Assembly: GCA_964291375.2 (NCBI GenBank)
Contig: OZ219809.1
Span: 2,108,001 to 2,172,000, forward strand
Length of the DNA: 64,000 nucleotides
Source: 3107 sp001483205
Lineage (GTDB): Bacteria; Pseudomonadota; Alphaproteobacteria; Rhodobacterales; Rhodobacteraceae
Reading direction: 5' to 3'
Part shown: positions 41,324-49,569 of the stretch, in pieces
Position numbering within the stretch: the stretch's first letter is position 1
Layout: each line of letters begins with the position of its first letter
The notes under the pieces: generated by a model
Told to the model about the DNA's origin: nothing
Database searches by the model: none
Seen by the model: only the letters and a program-made list of their open reading frames with translations
Made by a program: the position numbers and the translations under genes

Positions 41324-41687
41324 CGCGTCGTCCTTATGTTATGTCCGGGCCTCAGATAACGGGGGCGGGCCGGAAAGCGCAAGCAGGATTGACGCGGCCC
41401 CTGTATAATTGCGACGACGTAAAATTGATCACAAGGTGCAACCCTGATCCTGTCGGGAGCAAGTGTCAGGTGTTTTGCCGGAACAGATGCGCGAACACCC
41501 CGAAGGGCCGCGTCCGGCCCGCACGGGGGGCGCAAACGCGCCGCCCCGTGGGGGGGCGGGTCGGCGCGGCTTGGGCAGTTCCGCCGGGCGGGATAGGTTG
41601 GCTACCGACGCACCCTTATGCAGATGCCCATTGACGCGACGGATGACTGGATTTTATCTGCTCCGGCCCGTATTGTCCCGGACCGAG
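41324..41687. repeat. rph-hrcA intergenic region with a long inverted R1 copy (41470-41628)
   Basis: 41324-41469 is plain intergenic sequence with an isolated TATAAT at 41404-41409 but no well-spaced -35. From about 41470 to 41628 lies an R1 copy in minus orientation: its terminus GGGCATCTGCATAAGGGTG is at the right, then CCAACCTATCCCGCCCGGC and the GC-rich block (CCCGCCCCCCCACGGGGCGG, GTGCGGGCCGGACGCGGCC) shared with 22690-22840. I see no CIRCE element for the HrcA repressor. Confidence 0.65.
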
Positions 41688-42752
41688 ATGCACGAACACA
41701 CCCAAATCCTTCAGGACATGACCGCCCGGTCGCGGGAAGTGTTTCGCCGGATCGTCGAATCCTATCTGGAAAGCGGCGAGCCGGTCGGGTCGCGCACCCT
41801 CAGCCGCGTCCTGTCGGAACAGCTTAGCGCGGCGACGGTGCGCAATGTCATGCAGGATCTGGAATTTCTGGGCCTGCTCGACAGCCCCCATGTCTCGGCG
41901 GGCCGGATGCCGACGCAACTGGGCCTGCGGCTGTTTGTCGATGGGGTGCTGGAGATCGACGACCTGTCCCATAATGACCGCGAAAAGATCGACGCGACCC
42001 TTGACGAGCGGGACGCCGATCTGGGCGCGACGCTGGATCGGGTCGGCGCGGCCCTGTCGGGGCTGACCCACGGGGCGAGCCTGGTTCTGACCCCCAAGCA
42101 TGAAGCGCCGATCAAGCATGTGGAGTTTGTCCATCTTCAGCAGGACCGGGCACTTGTGGTGCTGGTCTTTGCTGACGGCTATGTGGAAAACCGGATTTTC
42201 GCGCCCCCTGCCGGACAGACGCCTTCCTCTCTGCGCGAAGCGGCGAATTTTCTGAATGCGCTGGCGCGGGGGCGCACCCTGTCGGAACTGCAAACCGTTG
42301 TCAGCCACGAGATCACGGCGCGGCGTCGGGAAATTGACGCACTGGCGCGGGAGCTGGTCGAAAGCGGGCTGGCCCTGTGGGAAAACGAAGGCGAGGCCCA
42401 TGAGCGGCTGATTGTCCGGGGGCGCGCCAATCTGCTGGATGCGGAAACCAATACGGATGATCTGGAGCGCATCCGCCGCCTGTTCGATGATCTGGAGCGC
42501 AAGCGGGACATTGCCGAATTTCTTGAACTCACCGAGCAGGGCGACGGGGTGCGCATTTTCATCGGCTCCGAGAACAAACTTTTTTCACTTTCGGGTAGCT
42601 CTTTGGTGGTTTCACCCTATATGAACGCGGATCGGAAGATTATCGGAGCGGTCGGGGTGATCGGCCCGACGCGGCTGAACTACGGGCGTATCGTTCCGAT
42701 CGTGAGTTATGCGGCGCAGAGTGTCGGGCGGCTGGTGTCAAAGCGGCTCTGA
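41688..42752 (+). CDS. hrcA: Heat-inducible transcriptional repressor HrcA
   Basis: 354 residues: N-terminal winged helix (REVFRRIVESYLESGEPVGSRTLSRVL, SAATVRNVMQDLEFLGLLDSPHVSAGRMPTQLGLRLFVD), a GAF-like middle domain, and the C-terminal block VRIFIGSENKLFSLSGSSLVVSPY with GAVGVIGPTRLNYGRIVPIVSYAAQSVGRL. HrcA represses groESL in related bacteria. The start at 41688 agrees with homologue N-termini; an upstream ATG (41643) would lie next to the repeat. Followed by grpE after 29 bases. Confidence 0.94.
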   Translation: MHEHTQILQDMTARSREVFRRIVESYLESGEPVGSRTLSRVLSEQLSAATVRNVMQDLEFLGLLDSPHVSAGRMPTQLGLRLFVDGVLEIDDLSHNDREKIDATLDERDADLGATLDRVGAALSGLTHGASLVLTPKHEAPIKHVEFVHLQQDRALVVLVFADGYVENRIFAPPAGQTPSSLREAANFLNALARGRTLSELQTVVSHEITARRREIDALARELVESGLALWENEGEAHERLIVRGRANLLDAETNTDDLERIRRLFDDLERKRDIAEFLELTEQGDGVRIFIGSENKLFSLSGSSLVVSPYMNADRKIIGAVGVIGPTRLNYGRIVPIVSYAAQSVGRLVSKRL

Positions 42753-42781
42753 CCGGGCCGGGGTTGAAGGACGAAGACGGG

Positions 42782-43378
42782 ATGGCTGAGGCGAAGAAGA
42801 ACGACGATTTTGCGGAAGAGACCGGGGGTGCCGGGGACGACGCCGAGGAAACCGGGGATATGTCTGTCGCCGGGGATGCGGGGGACGAAGACGCCGGGGT
42901 TGACGCGCTTGAGGCGGTGAAGGCAGAGCGGGACGCCTTTCGCGACCGGTTCCTGCGCGCGCTGGCCGAGGCGGAGAATATGCGCAAGCGGGCCGAGAAG
43001 GACCGGCGCGAGGCCGAGCATTACGGCGGGTCAAAGCTGTCGCGGGACATTCTGCCGGTCTATGACAATCTGACCCGCGCGCTGGAGGCCGTCACCGACA
43101 AGCAGCGTCAGGCGAATAAGGCGCTGGTGGAAGGGGTGGACCTGACCCGGCGCGAATTGCTGAACGTGTTTGCCCGGCACGGGATAGAGCGCATTTCGCC
43201 CGAGGTGGGGGATGTTTTCGACCCGCTGGTCCATGAGGCGATGTTCGAGGCCCCGATGCCGGATACGGTCGCCGGAGAGATCATTCAGGTGTCCGCCGAG
43301 GGGTTTCGTCTGCGCGATCGGCTGCTGCGCCCGGCGAGAGTCGGGGTGAGTTCGACGCCGAAGACGCCGAAGGGGTGA
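42782..43378 (+). CDS. grpE: Nucleotide exchange factor GrpE
   Basis: Co-chaperone that exchanges nucleotide on DnaK. 198 residues: an acidic N-terminal tail, the long coiled-coil helix (VKAERDAFRDRFLRALAEAENMRKRAEKDRREAEHYGGSKLSRDILPVYDNLTRAL), and the beta domain IERISPEVGDVFDPLVHEAMFEAPM with GFRLRDRLLRPARVGVS. ATG 42782 is preferred; an in-frame TTG at 42764 exists. Operon with hrcA. Confidence 0.95.
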   Translation: MAEAKKNDDFAEETGGAGDDAEETGDMSVAGDAGDEDAGVDALEAVKAERDAFRDRFLRALAEAENMRKRAEKDRREAEHYGGSKLSRDILPVYDNLTRALEAVTDKQRQANKALVEGVDLTRRELLNVFARHGIERISPEVGDVFDPLVHEAMFEAPMPDTVAGEIIQVSAEGFRLRDRLLRPARVGVSSTPKTPKG

Positions 43379-43479
43379 TTGGTCGGCTTGCTGTTGCCGA
43401 TTCTGGGGATGTTCTGTGAAAAAACTTGCCAAAAAAGCCTTGATTGAGTGATTCCGGTGTGATTCACTGATTTGCGCAG

Positions 43480-43551
43480 AGATCCGGGCCGGGATCGAAC
43501 CGGCGTGTCGGAGATTGCCAGCCCCGCGCCTAACCACTCGGCCACCAGGTC
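43480..43551 (-). tRNA. Degenerate tRNA-like sequence (possible tRNA pseudogene or remnant)
   Basis: Minus strand folds as a near-cloverleaf: acceptor GACCTGG with CCGGATC (one C-A mismatch), D arm GCCGAGTGGTTAGGC, T arm GCCGG-TTCGATC-CCGGC perfect, discriminator T, no CCA. The anticodon arm is irregular: CGGGG/CTCCG encloses an eight-base loop CTGGCAAT (GCA, Cys-like with one extra base). A seven-base loop gives GGC with a poorer stem. The D arm and discriminator resemble tRNA-Cys. It lies at the edge of an AT-richer island, where tRNA remnants often mark integration. Confidence 0.45.
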
Positions 43552-43561
43552 ACTACATATC

Positions 43562-43591
43562 GGGCTAGCCACAACCTGTTGTGGCTAGCCC
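43562..43591. repeat. Perfect 14-bp inverted repeat with 2-base spacer
   Basis: GGGCTAGCCACAAC, spacer CT, then its exact reverse complement GTTGTGGCTAGCCC. No T-run follows, so it is not a standard intrinsic terminator on either strand. It sits ten bases from the tRNA-like sequence and about 130 bases upstream of the small-protein gene; it could be an operator or a recombination site. Confidence 0.85.
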
Positions 43592-43720
43592 ACTTCAGCA
43601 GACTATACATGACCAAGGCGAAGGGAGTCGAATCTTTTTTGTTTCGGAACTTGGAAGCTTGCATACTGTGCCATTTGCCACTAGATTTTAAGCCATAACC
43701 CCACTGCAAGGGAGAATGGC

Positions 43721-44050
43721 ATGACGAAACCCCAACTCTTCCTGTCGCCGGATCAAATCGCGGAAGTTGCAAAACGCCTTTACGACAACACGTTTCGCAG
43801 CAAATACGAAGGTGCGCACAACGGCAAGTTCCTGGCAATCGATGTGGTCAACGAGAAGGCCTACCTTGGGCAGTATCCTGAAGATGCCTTGAAAAAGGCT
43901 GGTGACGCTGTGCCTGAAGGGACGTTCTATCTGGTCCGTATCGGTAAGTCCGCAACGTTCAATGTAGGATATATCGGTGAACAAGAAAGTGAACTGGACC
44001 GGTCGATTCGACCGCTCGCACATAGCTTGCCTGGACTTCAGCCTGCATAG
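43721..44050 (+). CDS. Small protein of unknown function upstream of an aspartic protease gene
   Basis: 109 residues, soluble, no signal peptide or membrane segment. The N-terminus is charged (SPDQIAEVAKRLYDNTFRSKYEGAHNGKFLAIDVVNEKAYLGQYPEDALKKAGDAVPEGTFYLVRIG). The middle resembles small DUF5678-like proteins often encoded next to clan AA proteases; I treat that as a suggestion only. CAAGGGAGAATGGC gives a good ribosome binding site. It overlaps the protease gene by 74 bases in another frame. Codon use is visibly more AT-rich than that of mutS or grpE on either side, pointing to acquisition. Confidence 0.7.
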   Translation: MTKPQLFLSPDQIAEVAKRLYDNTFRSKYEGAHNGKFLAIDVVNEKAYLGQYPEDALKKAGDAVPEGTFYLVRIGKSATFNVGYIGEQESELDRSIRPLAHSLPGLQPA

Positions 44051-44390
44051 GGCTTCAGACGACTCGCAAATTTCCATGACCGGGATCATTGACACCGGAT
44101 TCACGGGCTTTGTTCAGATTCCGGCACCTGTAGGGATCACATTAGGGCTGCTTGTGCCCCCGTATGCGATGAGCGATGCACTTCTTGCCAACGGCACTTT
44201 GCAGGAAGTCATCCTCAAGATGGCAAAAGTTACGGTCTGTGATGAAACGCAGGATGGCATCTGCCAGATACCTTTGACAGCCAACAGTCCAATTCTGATC
44301 GGTATGGACTTTCTTCGGCGCTTTGAAAGGATGCTGATTGTCTCTTATAACATGGGCATTCATCTTGTTCCCGAAAAGCCAATTTCTTAG
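43977..44390 (+). CDS. Retropepsin-like (clan AA) aspartic protease family protein
   Basis: 137 residues. The hallmark is TGIIDTGFTGFVQIPAPV: a DTGFTG flap-type active site (Asp-Thr/Ser-Gly). A C-terminal ILIGMDFLRRFERMLIVSYN matches the second conserved block of single-domain retropepsins (GMDFL). Such enzymes are homodimeric, each chain giving one catalytic Asp. The GTG at 43977 gives the upstream beta-strand (IACLDFSLHRAS) expected in the family; a GTG at 43989 is possible. Expressed from the same transcript as the overlapping small protein. Function of such prokaryotic pairs is unknown. Convergent with mutS, overlapping its stop by four bases. Confidence 0.78.
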   Translation: MNKKVNWTGRFDRSHIACLDFSLHRASDDSQISMTGIIDTGFTGFVQIPAPVGITLGLLVPPYAMSDALLANGTLQEVILKMAKVTVCDETQDGICQIPLTANSPILIGMDFLRRFERMLIVSYNMGIHLVPEKPIS

Positions 44391-47059
44391 CCGTCCCCCT
44401 CCCCCGCCGCCAGAACCTTCAGCTCATAGATCAGCTCTAATGCCTGCCGCGCCGTCAGGTCATCGGGCTGAACCTCTGCAAGCCGCTCAAGCGCCGGGCA
44501 AACCACCGGCCCCGCCCCCGCCCCCGCCTCAGACCGGGCCGGGGGCGCACCCGAAAAAAGCGGCAAATCATCGATCAGCGCCAGGCCTGCACCGCCCCCA
44601 CCCTCTCGCTCCCCTTTCTCCAGCGCGTCCAGAACCACCCGCGCGCGCTCGATAACCGCAGGGGGCAGCCCCGCCAGCCGGGCAACCTGCACCCCGTAGG
44701 ACCGATCTGCCGCCCCCTGCCGGACCTCATGCAGAAAGATCACCTCGCCCTCCCACTCCCTGACCGTGACGGTCGCATTCGCCACCCCCGCCAACCGGTC
44801 GGCCAGCCGGGTCAGCTCATGGTAATGGGTGGCGAACAGCGCCCGACAGCGGTTGGTTTCGTGCAGATGCTCCAATGTCGCCCAGGCAATCGACAGGCCG
44901 TCATAGGTCGAGGTGCCGCGCCCGATTTCATCAAGAATGACAAAGGCGCGCTCATCCGCCTGATTGAGGATCGCCGCGGTTTCGACCATTTCGACCATAA
45001 AGGTCGAGCGCCCGCGCGCAAGGTCGTCCGCCGCCCCCACCCGGCTGAACAACTGACTGACCAGCCCTATATGCGCAGCGCGGGCCGGAACATAACTGCC
45101 GATCTGTGCCAGCAGAGCAATCAGCGCATTCTGGCGCAGAAAGGTCGATTTGCCCGACATGTTCGGCCCGGTCAGCAGCCAGACGGCGGTGCCGCCCTCG
45201 TCATCAGGCGCGAACCGGCAATCATTGGCGATAAACCCCTCGGCCCCCTGTTTGCGCAAAGCGGCCTCGACCACCGGATGACGCCCGGCCTGAACCGCAA
45301 AGACCCGCCCGCTGTCCACCTGCGGGCGGCACCAGTTTTCGCGCATGGCAACCTCGGCAAGACAGGCCCCGACATCGAGCTCTGCCAGCGCCCGCGCCGC
45401 GCCGTGGATGGCATCGGCTTGGGCCAGAACCTGCTCTCTCAGCCGCTCATACAGCGCCTTTTCGATCTCCAGCGCCCGCGCGCCCGCGTTGAGAATCCGC
45501 GTCTCCAGTTCAGACAGGCCAACGGTGGTGAACCGCACCGCATTCGCCGTGGTCTGGCGGTGAATAAAGGTTTCCGACAGGGGTTCGGACAGCATCCGTT
45601 CGGCATGGGTCGCCGGGGTTTCGATGAAATAGCCCAGCACATTATTGTGCCTGATCTTGAGCGACTGCACCCCGGCCTGCGCGCTATAGTCGGACTGCAT
45701 CCGGGCGATTACCCCGCGCCCCTCATCCCGCAGGGTGCGGGCGGCGTCAAGGTCGCTGTCATGGCCATCGGTGATGAAACCGCCATCGCGCAGCAGCATC
45801 GGCGGGTCAGCGACAAGCGCCTCTGAAAGCGCATCCGACAGGGGGCCGAACCCGGTCAGTTCCCCGGTGCAATCGCGCAGGAGGTCCGGCAGATCATGCC
45901 CCTCTAGCCGCGCGGCGATCCGGCCCGCCTGTCTCAGCCCGTCGCGCACGGCCCCCAGATCACGCGGCCCGCCGCGTTCCAGCGCCAGCCGGGACAGGGC
46001 GCGGTCCATGTCGGGCGCGCGCCGCAATGCCTCGCGCAGGTCGTCGCGCAGGGGGGCATCGTCGGCCAGCGCCGCCACCCCGTCCAGCCGGGCCTGAATA
46101 ACCGGCAGTTCGACAGACGGGCCGGAAATCCGCCGCTCAAGCAATCTGGCCCCGCCTGCGGTCACCGTGCGGTCAATGGCCGAGAGCAGCGATCCGTCGC
46201 GCCCGCCCGACAGCGCATGGGTCAGTTCCAGATTGCGCCGGGTGGCCGTGTCGATCTGCATGATCCGGCCCGCCTGTTCGCGGCGGGGCGGGGTGAGCAG
46301 GGGCAACCGGCCCTTCTGGGTCAGGGACAGATAATCGACAATCGCCCCCATTGTGCTGAGTTCGGCCCGCCCGAAGGCCCCGAACGCCTCAAGCGCGCCG
46401 ACGGAAAACAGCGATTTCACCCGTGCCTCTGCCGCTGTGCTGTCGAAACTGGCGCGCGCCAGCGGGGTGACGGACAGGCCGAGATCGGCAATCATGTCGG
46501 CATAATCGTCCTGCCGCTCATCAATCAGCAGCAATTCGCGCGGGGCCAGCCGCGCCAGTTCCGGCCCCAGCCGCACCGGGGGGCAGGGCATGACATGAAA
46601 CGCCCCGGTCGAAATATCGGCCCAGGCGAGCGCGCCCCTGTCCCGCACCTCGGCAAAGGCGGCAAGGAAATTGTGCCGACGGGCCTCCAGCAATGTGTCT
46701 TCGGTGAGCGTGCCGGGGGTGACCAGCCGGGTGACGCCGCGCCGGACGACGGCTTTCGGGCCGCGTTTGCGGGCATCAGCGGGGTTTTCGAGCTGTTCAC
46801 AGACCGCCACCCGGAATCCCTTGCGGATCAGGGTCAGGAAATAGCTTTCCGCCGAGTGGACCGGCACCCCGCACATCGGGATGTCTTCGCCCCGGTGCTT
46901 GCCGCGTTTGGTCAGCGCAATGTCAAGCGCCTCTGCCGCGGCGATGGCGTCGTCAAAGAACATCTCATAGAAATCGCCCATCCGGTAGAACAACAGCGCG
47001 TCCGGATGCTCGGCCTTTATCTCCAGATATTGCGCCATCATCGGCGTGACTGCTGACAT
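44387..47059 (-). CDS. mutS: DNA mismatch repair protein MutS
   Basis: 890-residue mismatch-recognition ATPase. The mismatch-wedge Phe-X-Glu motif is at F30-Y31-E32 (YRMGDFYEMF). The connector, lever and clamp domains follow. The C-terminal ABC-type ATPase has Walker A LTGPNMSGKSTFLRQNA, VDDLARGRSTFMVEM-type signature, FVILDEIGRGTSTYDGLSIAWA and FATHYHELTRLA. Start, length and motifs are normal. A tetramerisation tail is present (LERLAEVQPDDLTARQALELIYELK). Divergent from maeB. Confidence 0.96.
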   Translation of the reverse strand: MSAVTPMMAQYLEIKAEHPDALLFYRMGDFYEMFFDDAIAAAEALDIALTKRGKHRGEDIPMCGVPVHSAESYFLTLIRKGFRVAVCEQLENPADARKRGPKAVVRRGVTRLVTPGTLTEDTLLEARRHNFLAAFAEVRDRGALAWADISTGAFHVMPCPPVRLGPELARLAPRELLLIDERQDDYADMIADLGLSVTPLARASFDSTAAEARVKSLFSVGALEAFGAFGRAELSTMGAIVDYLSLTQKGRLPLLTPPRREQAGRIMQIDTATRRNLELTHALSGGRDGSLLSAIDRTVTAGGARLLERRISGPSVELPVIQARLDGVAALADDAPLRDDLREALRRAPDMDRALSRLALERGGPRDLGAVRDGLRQAGRIAARLEGHDLPDLLRDCTGELTGFGPLSDALSEALVADPPMLLRDGGFITDGHDSDLDAARTLRDEGRGVIARMQSDYSAQAGVQSLKIRHNNVLGYFIETPATHAERMLSEPLSETFIHRQTTANAVRFTTVGLSELETRILNAGARALEIEKALYERLREQVLAQADAIHGAARALAELDVGACLAEVAMRENWCRPQVDSGRVFAVQAGRHPVVEAALRKQGAEGFIANDCRFAPDDEGGTAVWLLTGPNMSGKSTFLRQNALIALLAQIGSYVPARAAHIGLVSQLFSRVGAADDLARGRSTFMVEMVETAAILNQADERAFVILDEIGRGTSTYDGLSIAWATLEHLHETNRCRALFATHYHELTRLADRLAGVANATVTVREWEGEVIFLHEVRQGAADRSYGVQVARLAGLPPAVIERARVVLDALEKGEREGGGGAGLALIDDLPLFSGAPPARSEAGAGAGPVVCPALERLAEVQPDDLTARQALELIYELKVLAAGEGDG

Positions 47060-47162
47060 GTCTCCCCTCGTCCGGTTTATAGAAATTACAGAACCCGCAT
47101 GAATCCGGTTGATAACCCATATACACCGGGGGCCGGAACCCCGCCTTGCGGATTTTCCCGGA

Positions 47163-47194
47163 TTGACATCGAATGTGCATGAACGGCGTATTGT
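47163..47194 (+). promoter_or_regulatory. Possible sigma-70-type promoter upstream of maeB
   Basis: A perfect TTGACA at 47163-47168 is followed after about 18-20 bases by CGTATTGTAT (candidate -10 TATTGT at 47189-47194); spacing is longer than optimal. A second -10-like TATAGT lies at 47211-47216. Weak evidence. Confidence 0.3.
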
Positions 47195-47250
47195 ATCCCG
47201 GTGAGCTTCCTATAGTCTGACCCTTCCTGTTTCCGTGCGAAAGGTCGGGC

Positions 47251-49518
47251 ATGAACACCATGGCAAGCAATCCCCGCATCACCCCCGAAGAAGCGCTGGC
47301 CTATCATCGGGAGCCCCGCCCCGGCAAATATGACATCGCCCCGTCCACGCCGATGACCACCCAGCGCGACCTGTCCCTGGCCTATAGTCCGGGGGTGGCC
47401 GTTCCGGTCGAGGCCATCGCCGAAGACCCCGAGGCCGCCTATGACTACACCACCAAGGGCAACATGGTGGCGGTGGTTTCCAACGGGTCCGCCATCCTCG
47501 GGCTTGGCAATCTGGGCGCGCTGGCGTCCAAGCCTGTGATGGAAGGCAAGGCGGTGCTGTTCAAACGCTTTGCCGATGTGGACGCCATCGACATCGAGCT
47601 TGATACCGGGGACTGCGACGCCTTTGTCAGCGCGGTCAGGCTGATGGGGCCGGGGTTCGGCGGCGTCAATCTGGAGGACATCAAGGCCCCGGAATGTTTC
47701 ATCATCGAACAGCGGCTGAAGGAAGAGATGGACATTCCGGTCTTCCATGATGACCAGCACGGCACCGCGGTGATCTGCGCGGCGGGGCTGATCAATGCGC
47801 TGCACCTTTCGGGCAAGCGGATCGAGGAGGCCCGGATTGTGCTGAACGGCGCGGGGGCCGCCGGAATCGCCTGTATCGAGTTGCTGAAATCCATGGGCGC
47901 GCGGCATGAAAACTGTATCGTCTGCGATACCAAGGGGGTGATCCATCAGGGCCGTCGTGAAGGCATGAACCAGTGGAAATCGGCCCACGCGGTCAAAACC
48001 GGGCTGCGCACCCTTGAACAGGCGATGAAGGGGGCGGACGTGTTTCTGGGGGTTTCGGTCAAAGGGGCGGTGACGCCGGAGATGGTGCGGGATATGGCCC
48101 GTGATCCGGTGATCTTTGCCATGGCCAACCCTGACCCGGAAATCACCCCCGAACAGGCGCACGCGGTGCGAGAGGACGCCATCGTCGCGACAGGGCGGTC
48201 GGATTATCCCAATCAGGTCAATAATGTGCTGGGCTTTCCCTATCTGTTCCGGGGGGCGCTCGATATTCGTGCCCGCGCCATCAATGACGAGATGAAGATC
48301 GCCTGCGCCCATGCACTGGCGGAACTGGCGCGCGAGGATGTGCCCGATGAGGTCGCCATGGCCTATGGCCGCAAGCTGAGCTTCGGGCGCGATTACATCA
48401 TCCCCACCCCGTTTGACCCGCGTCTGATTTACGTGGTTCCCCCGGCGGTGGCGCGGGCAGGTATGGAGACCGGCGCGGCGCGTCGCCCGATCCCGGATAT
48501 GGACGGGTATCGCGAGGCGCTGAAGGCGAGAATGGACCCGACGGCCTCTATCCTGCGCGGCATTCATGCCCGTGCAAAGGCGGCGCAGGCCCGGATGATC
48601 TTTGCCGAGGGCGATGATCCGAAGGTCTTGCGCGCGGCGGTCGCCTATCAGCGGGCCGGTCTTGGCCGGGCAATCGTTGTCGGGCGAGAGGCGGATGTTG
48701 CCGAAAAGCTGGCCGCCGCCGGGCTGGCCGACGCGGTAGAGGAAATCGCGGTCGTCAATGCCGCCAACACCGATCATCTGTCCGAATACCGGGCGTTTCT
48801 CTATCAGCGGTTGCAGCGCAAGGGGTTTGACCGCAGCGACACCCACCGTCTGGCCGCGCGCGACCGCCATGTGTTTGCCTCGCTGATGCTGGCACATGGT
48901 CATGGCGACGGGTTGGTGACCGGGGTGACCCGGAAATCGGCCAATGTGCTGAGCCTGATCAACCATGTGTTTGATGTGACGGCAGAATCCGGTGCGGTGG
49001 GGGTGACGGCGCTGCTCTATCGGGGGCGGGTGGTGCTGATTGCCGATACGCTGGTGCATGAATGGCCCGAGGCGGATGATCTGGCCAATATCGCCGAGCG
49101 CGGGGCGAGTGTTGCCCGTGCTCTGGGGCTGGAGCCGCGGGTGGCGTTTGTCAGCTTTTCGACCTTTGGCTATCCGGTGTCGGAGCGGGCGGAAAAGATG
49201 CACCGGGCGCCGGAAGTGCTCGGGCGGCGCGGGGTGGATTTTGAGTTTGAGGGCGAAATGACCGTTGATGTGGCGATGAATATGGAAGCGATGGCGCAGT
49301 ATCCGTTTTCACGGCTGAGCGCGCCCGCCAATGTTCTGGTGGTCCCGGCGCGGCATTCGGCGTCGATCTCGGTGAAGCTGATGCAGGAGATGGCCGGGGC
49401 GACGGTGATCGGGCCGATCCTGACCGGGGTGGACAGACCGATTCAGATTTGTTCGACGATCTCGACGGTGAATGACATTCTGAATATGGCGATTATCGCG
49501 GCGAATAAGGTGGGGTGA
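47251..49518 (+). CDS. maeB: NADP-dependent malic enzyme with C-terminal phosphotransacetylase-like domain
   Basis: 755 residues, the large MaeB form: malate oxidative decarboxylation to pyruvate. The N-terminal malic domain (about 1-430) shows YSPGVAVPVEAIAEDP, GLGNLGALASKPVMEGKAVLFK, PVFHDDQHGTAVI, the NAD-binding NGAGAAGIACIELLKSMG and ANPDPEI. The C-terminal PTA-like domain (about 435-755) has FAEGDDPKVLRAAV and DTLVHEWPEADDLANIAE. This domain is usually regulatory (acetyl-CoA sensing) rather than catalytic. ATG 47251 with AAAGGTCGG upstream; a second ATG three codons later is possible. Confidence 0.94.
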   Translation: MNTMASNPRITPEEALAYHREPRPGKYDIAPSTPMTTQRDLSLAYSPGVAVPVEAIAEDPEAAYDYTTKGNMVAVVSNGSAILGLGNLGALASKPVMEGKAVLFKRFADVDAIDIELDTGDCDAFVSAVRLMGPGFGGVNLEDIKAPECFIIEQRLKEEMDIPVFHDDQHGTAVICAAGLINALHLSGKRIEEARIVLNGAGAAGIACIELLKSMGARHENCIVCDTKGVIHQGRREGMNQWKSAHAVKTGLRTLEQAMKGADVFLGVSVKGAVTPEMVRDMARDPVIFAMANPDPEITPEQAHAVREDAIVATGRSDYPNQVNNVLGFPYLFRGALDIRARAINDEMKIACAHALAELAREDVPDEVAMAYGRKLSFGRDYIIPTPFDPRLIYVVPPAVARAGMETGAARRPIPDMDGYREALKARMDPTASILRGIHARAKAAQARMIFAEGDDPKVLRAAVAYQRAGLGRAIVVGREADVAEKLAAAGLADAVEEIAVVNAANTDHLSEYRAFLYQRLQRKGFDRSDTHRLAARDRHVFASLMLAHGHGDGLVTGVTRKSANVLSLINHVFDVTAESGAVGVTALLYRGRVVLIADTLVHEWPEADDLANIAERGASVARALGLEPRVAFVSFSTFGYPVSERAEKMHRAPEVLGRRGVDFEFEGEMTVDVAMNMEAMAQYPFSRLSAPANVLVVPARHSASISVKLMQEMAGATVIGPILTGVDRPIQICSTISTVNDILNMAIIAANKVG

Positions 49519-49569
49519 GGGGTGGCAACGTAAAATGGGACTAAACAGCTAAGGGTGGAGGAATAGAAA

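Noticed and set aside
41404..41409. TATAAT as the hrcA promoter
   Set aside because: The only TTGACG nearby is nine bases away, far too close, and the site is about 280 bases upstream behind a repeat.
43285..43572. 95-residue frame on the minus strand through the tRNA-like region and the end of grpE
   Set aside because: Reads through a tRNA-like sequence and antisense to grpE; such frames are usual artefacts near tRNAs.
43562..43591. Rho-independent terminator for grpE
   Set aside because: It lacks a T tract on either side and lies nearly 200 bases beyond grpE, past the tRNA-like sequence.
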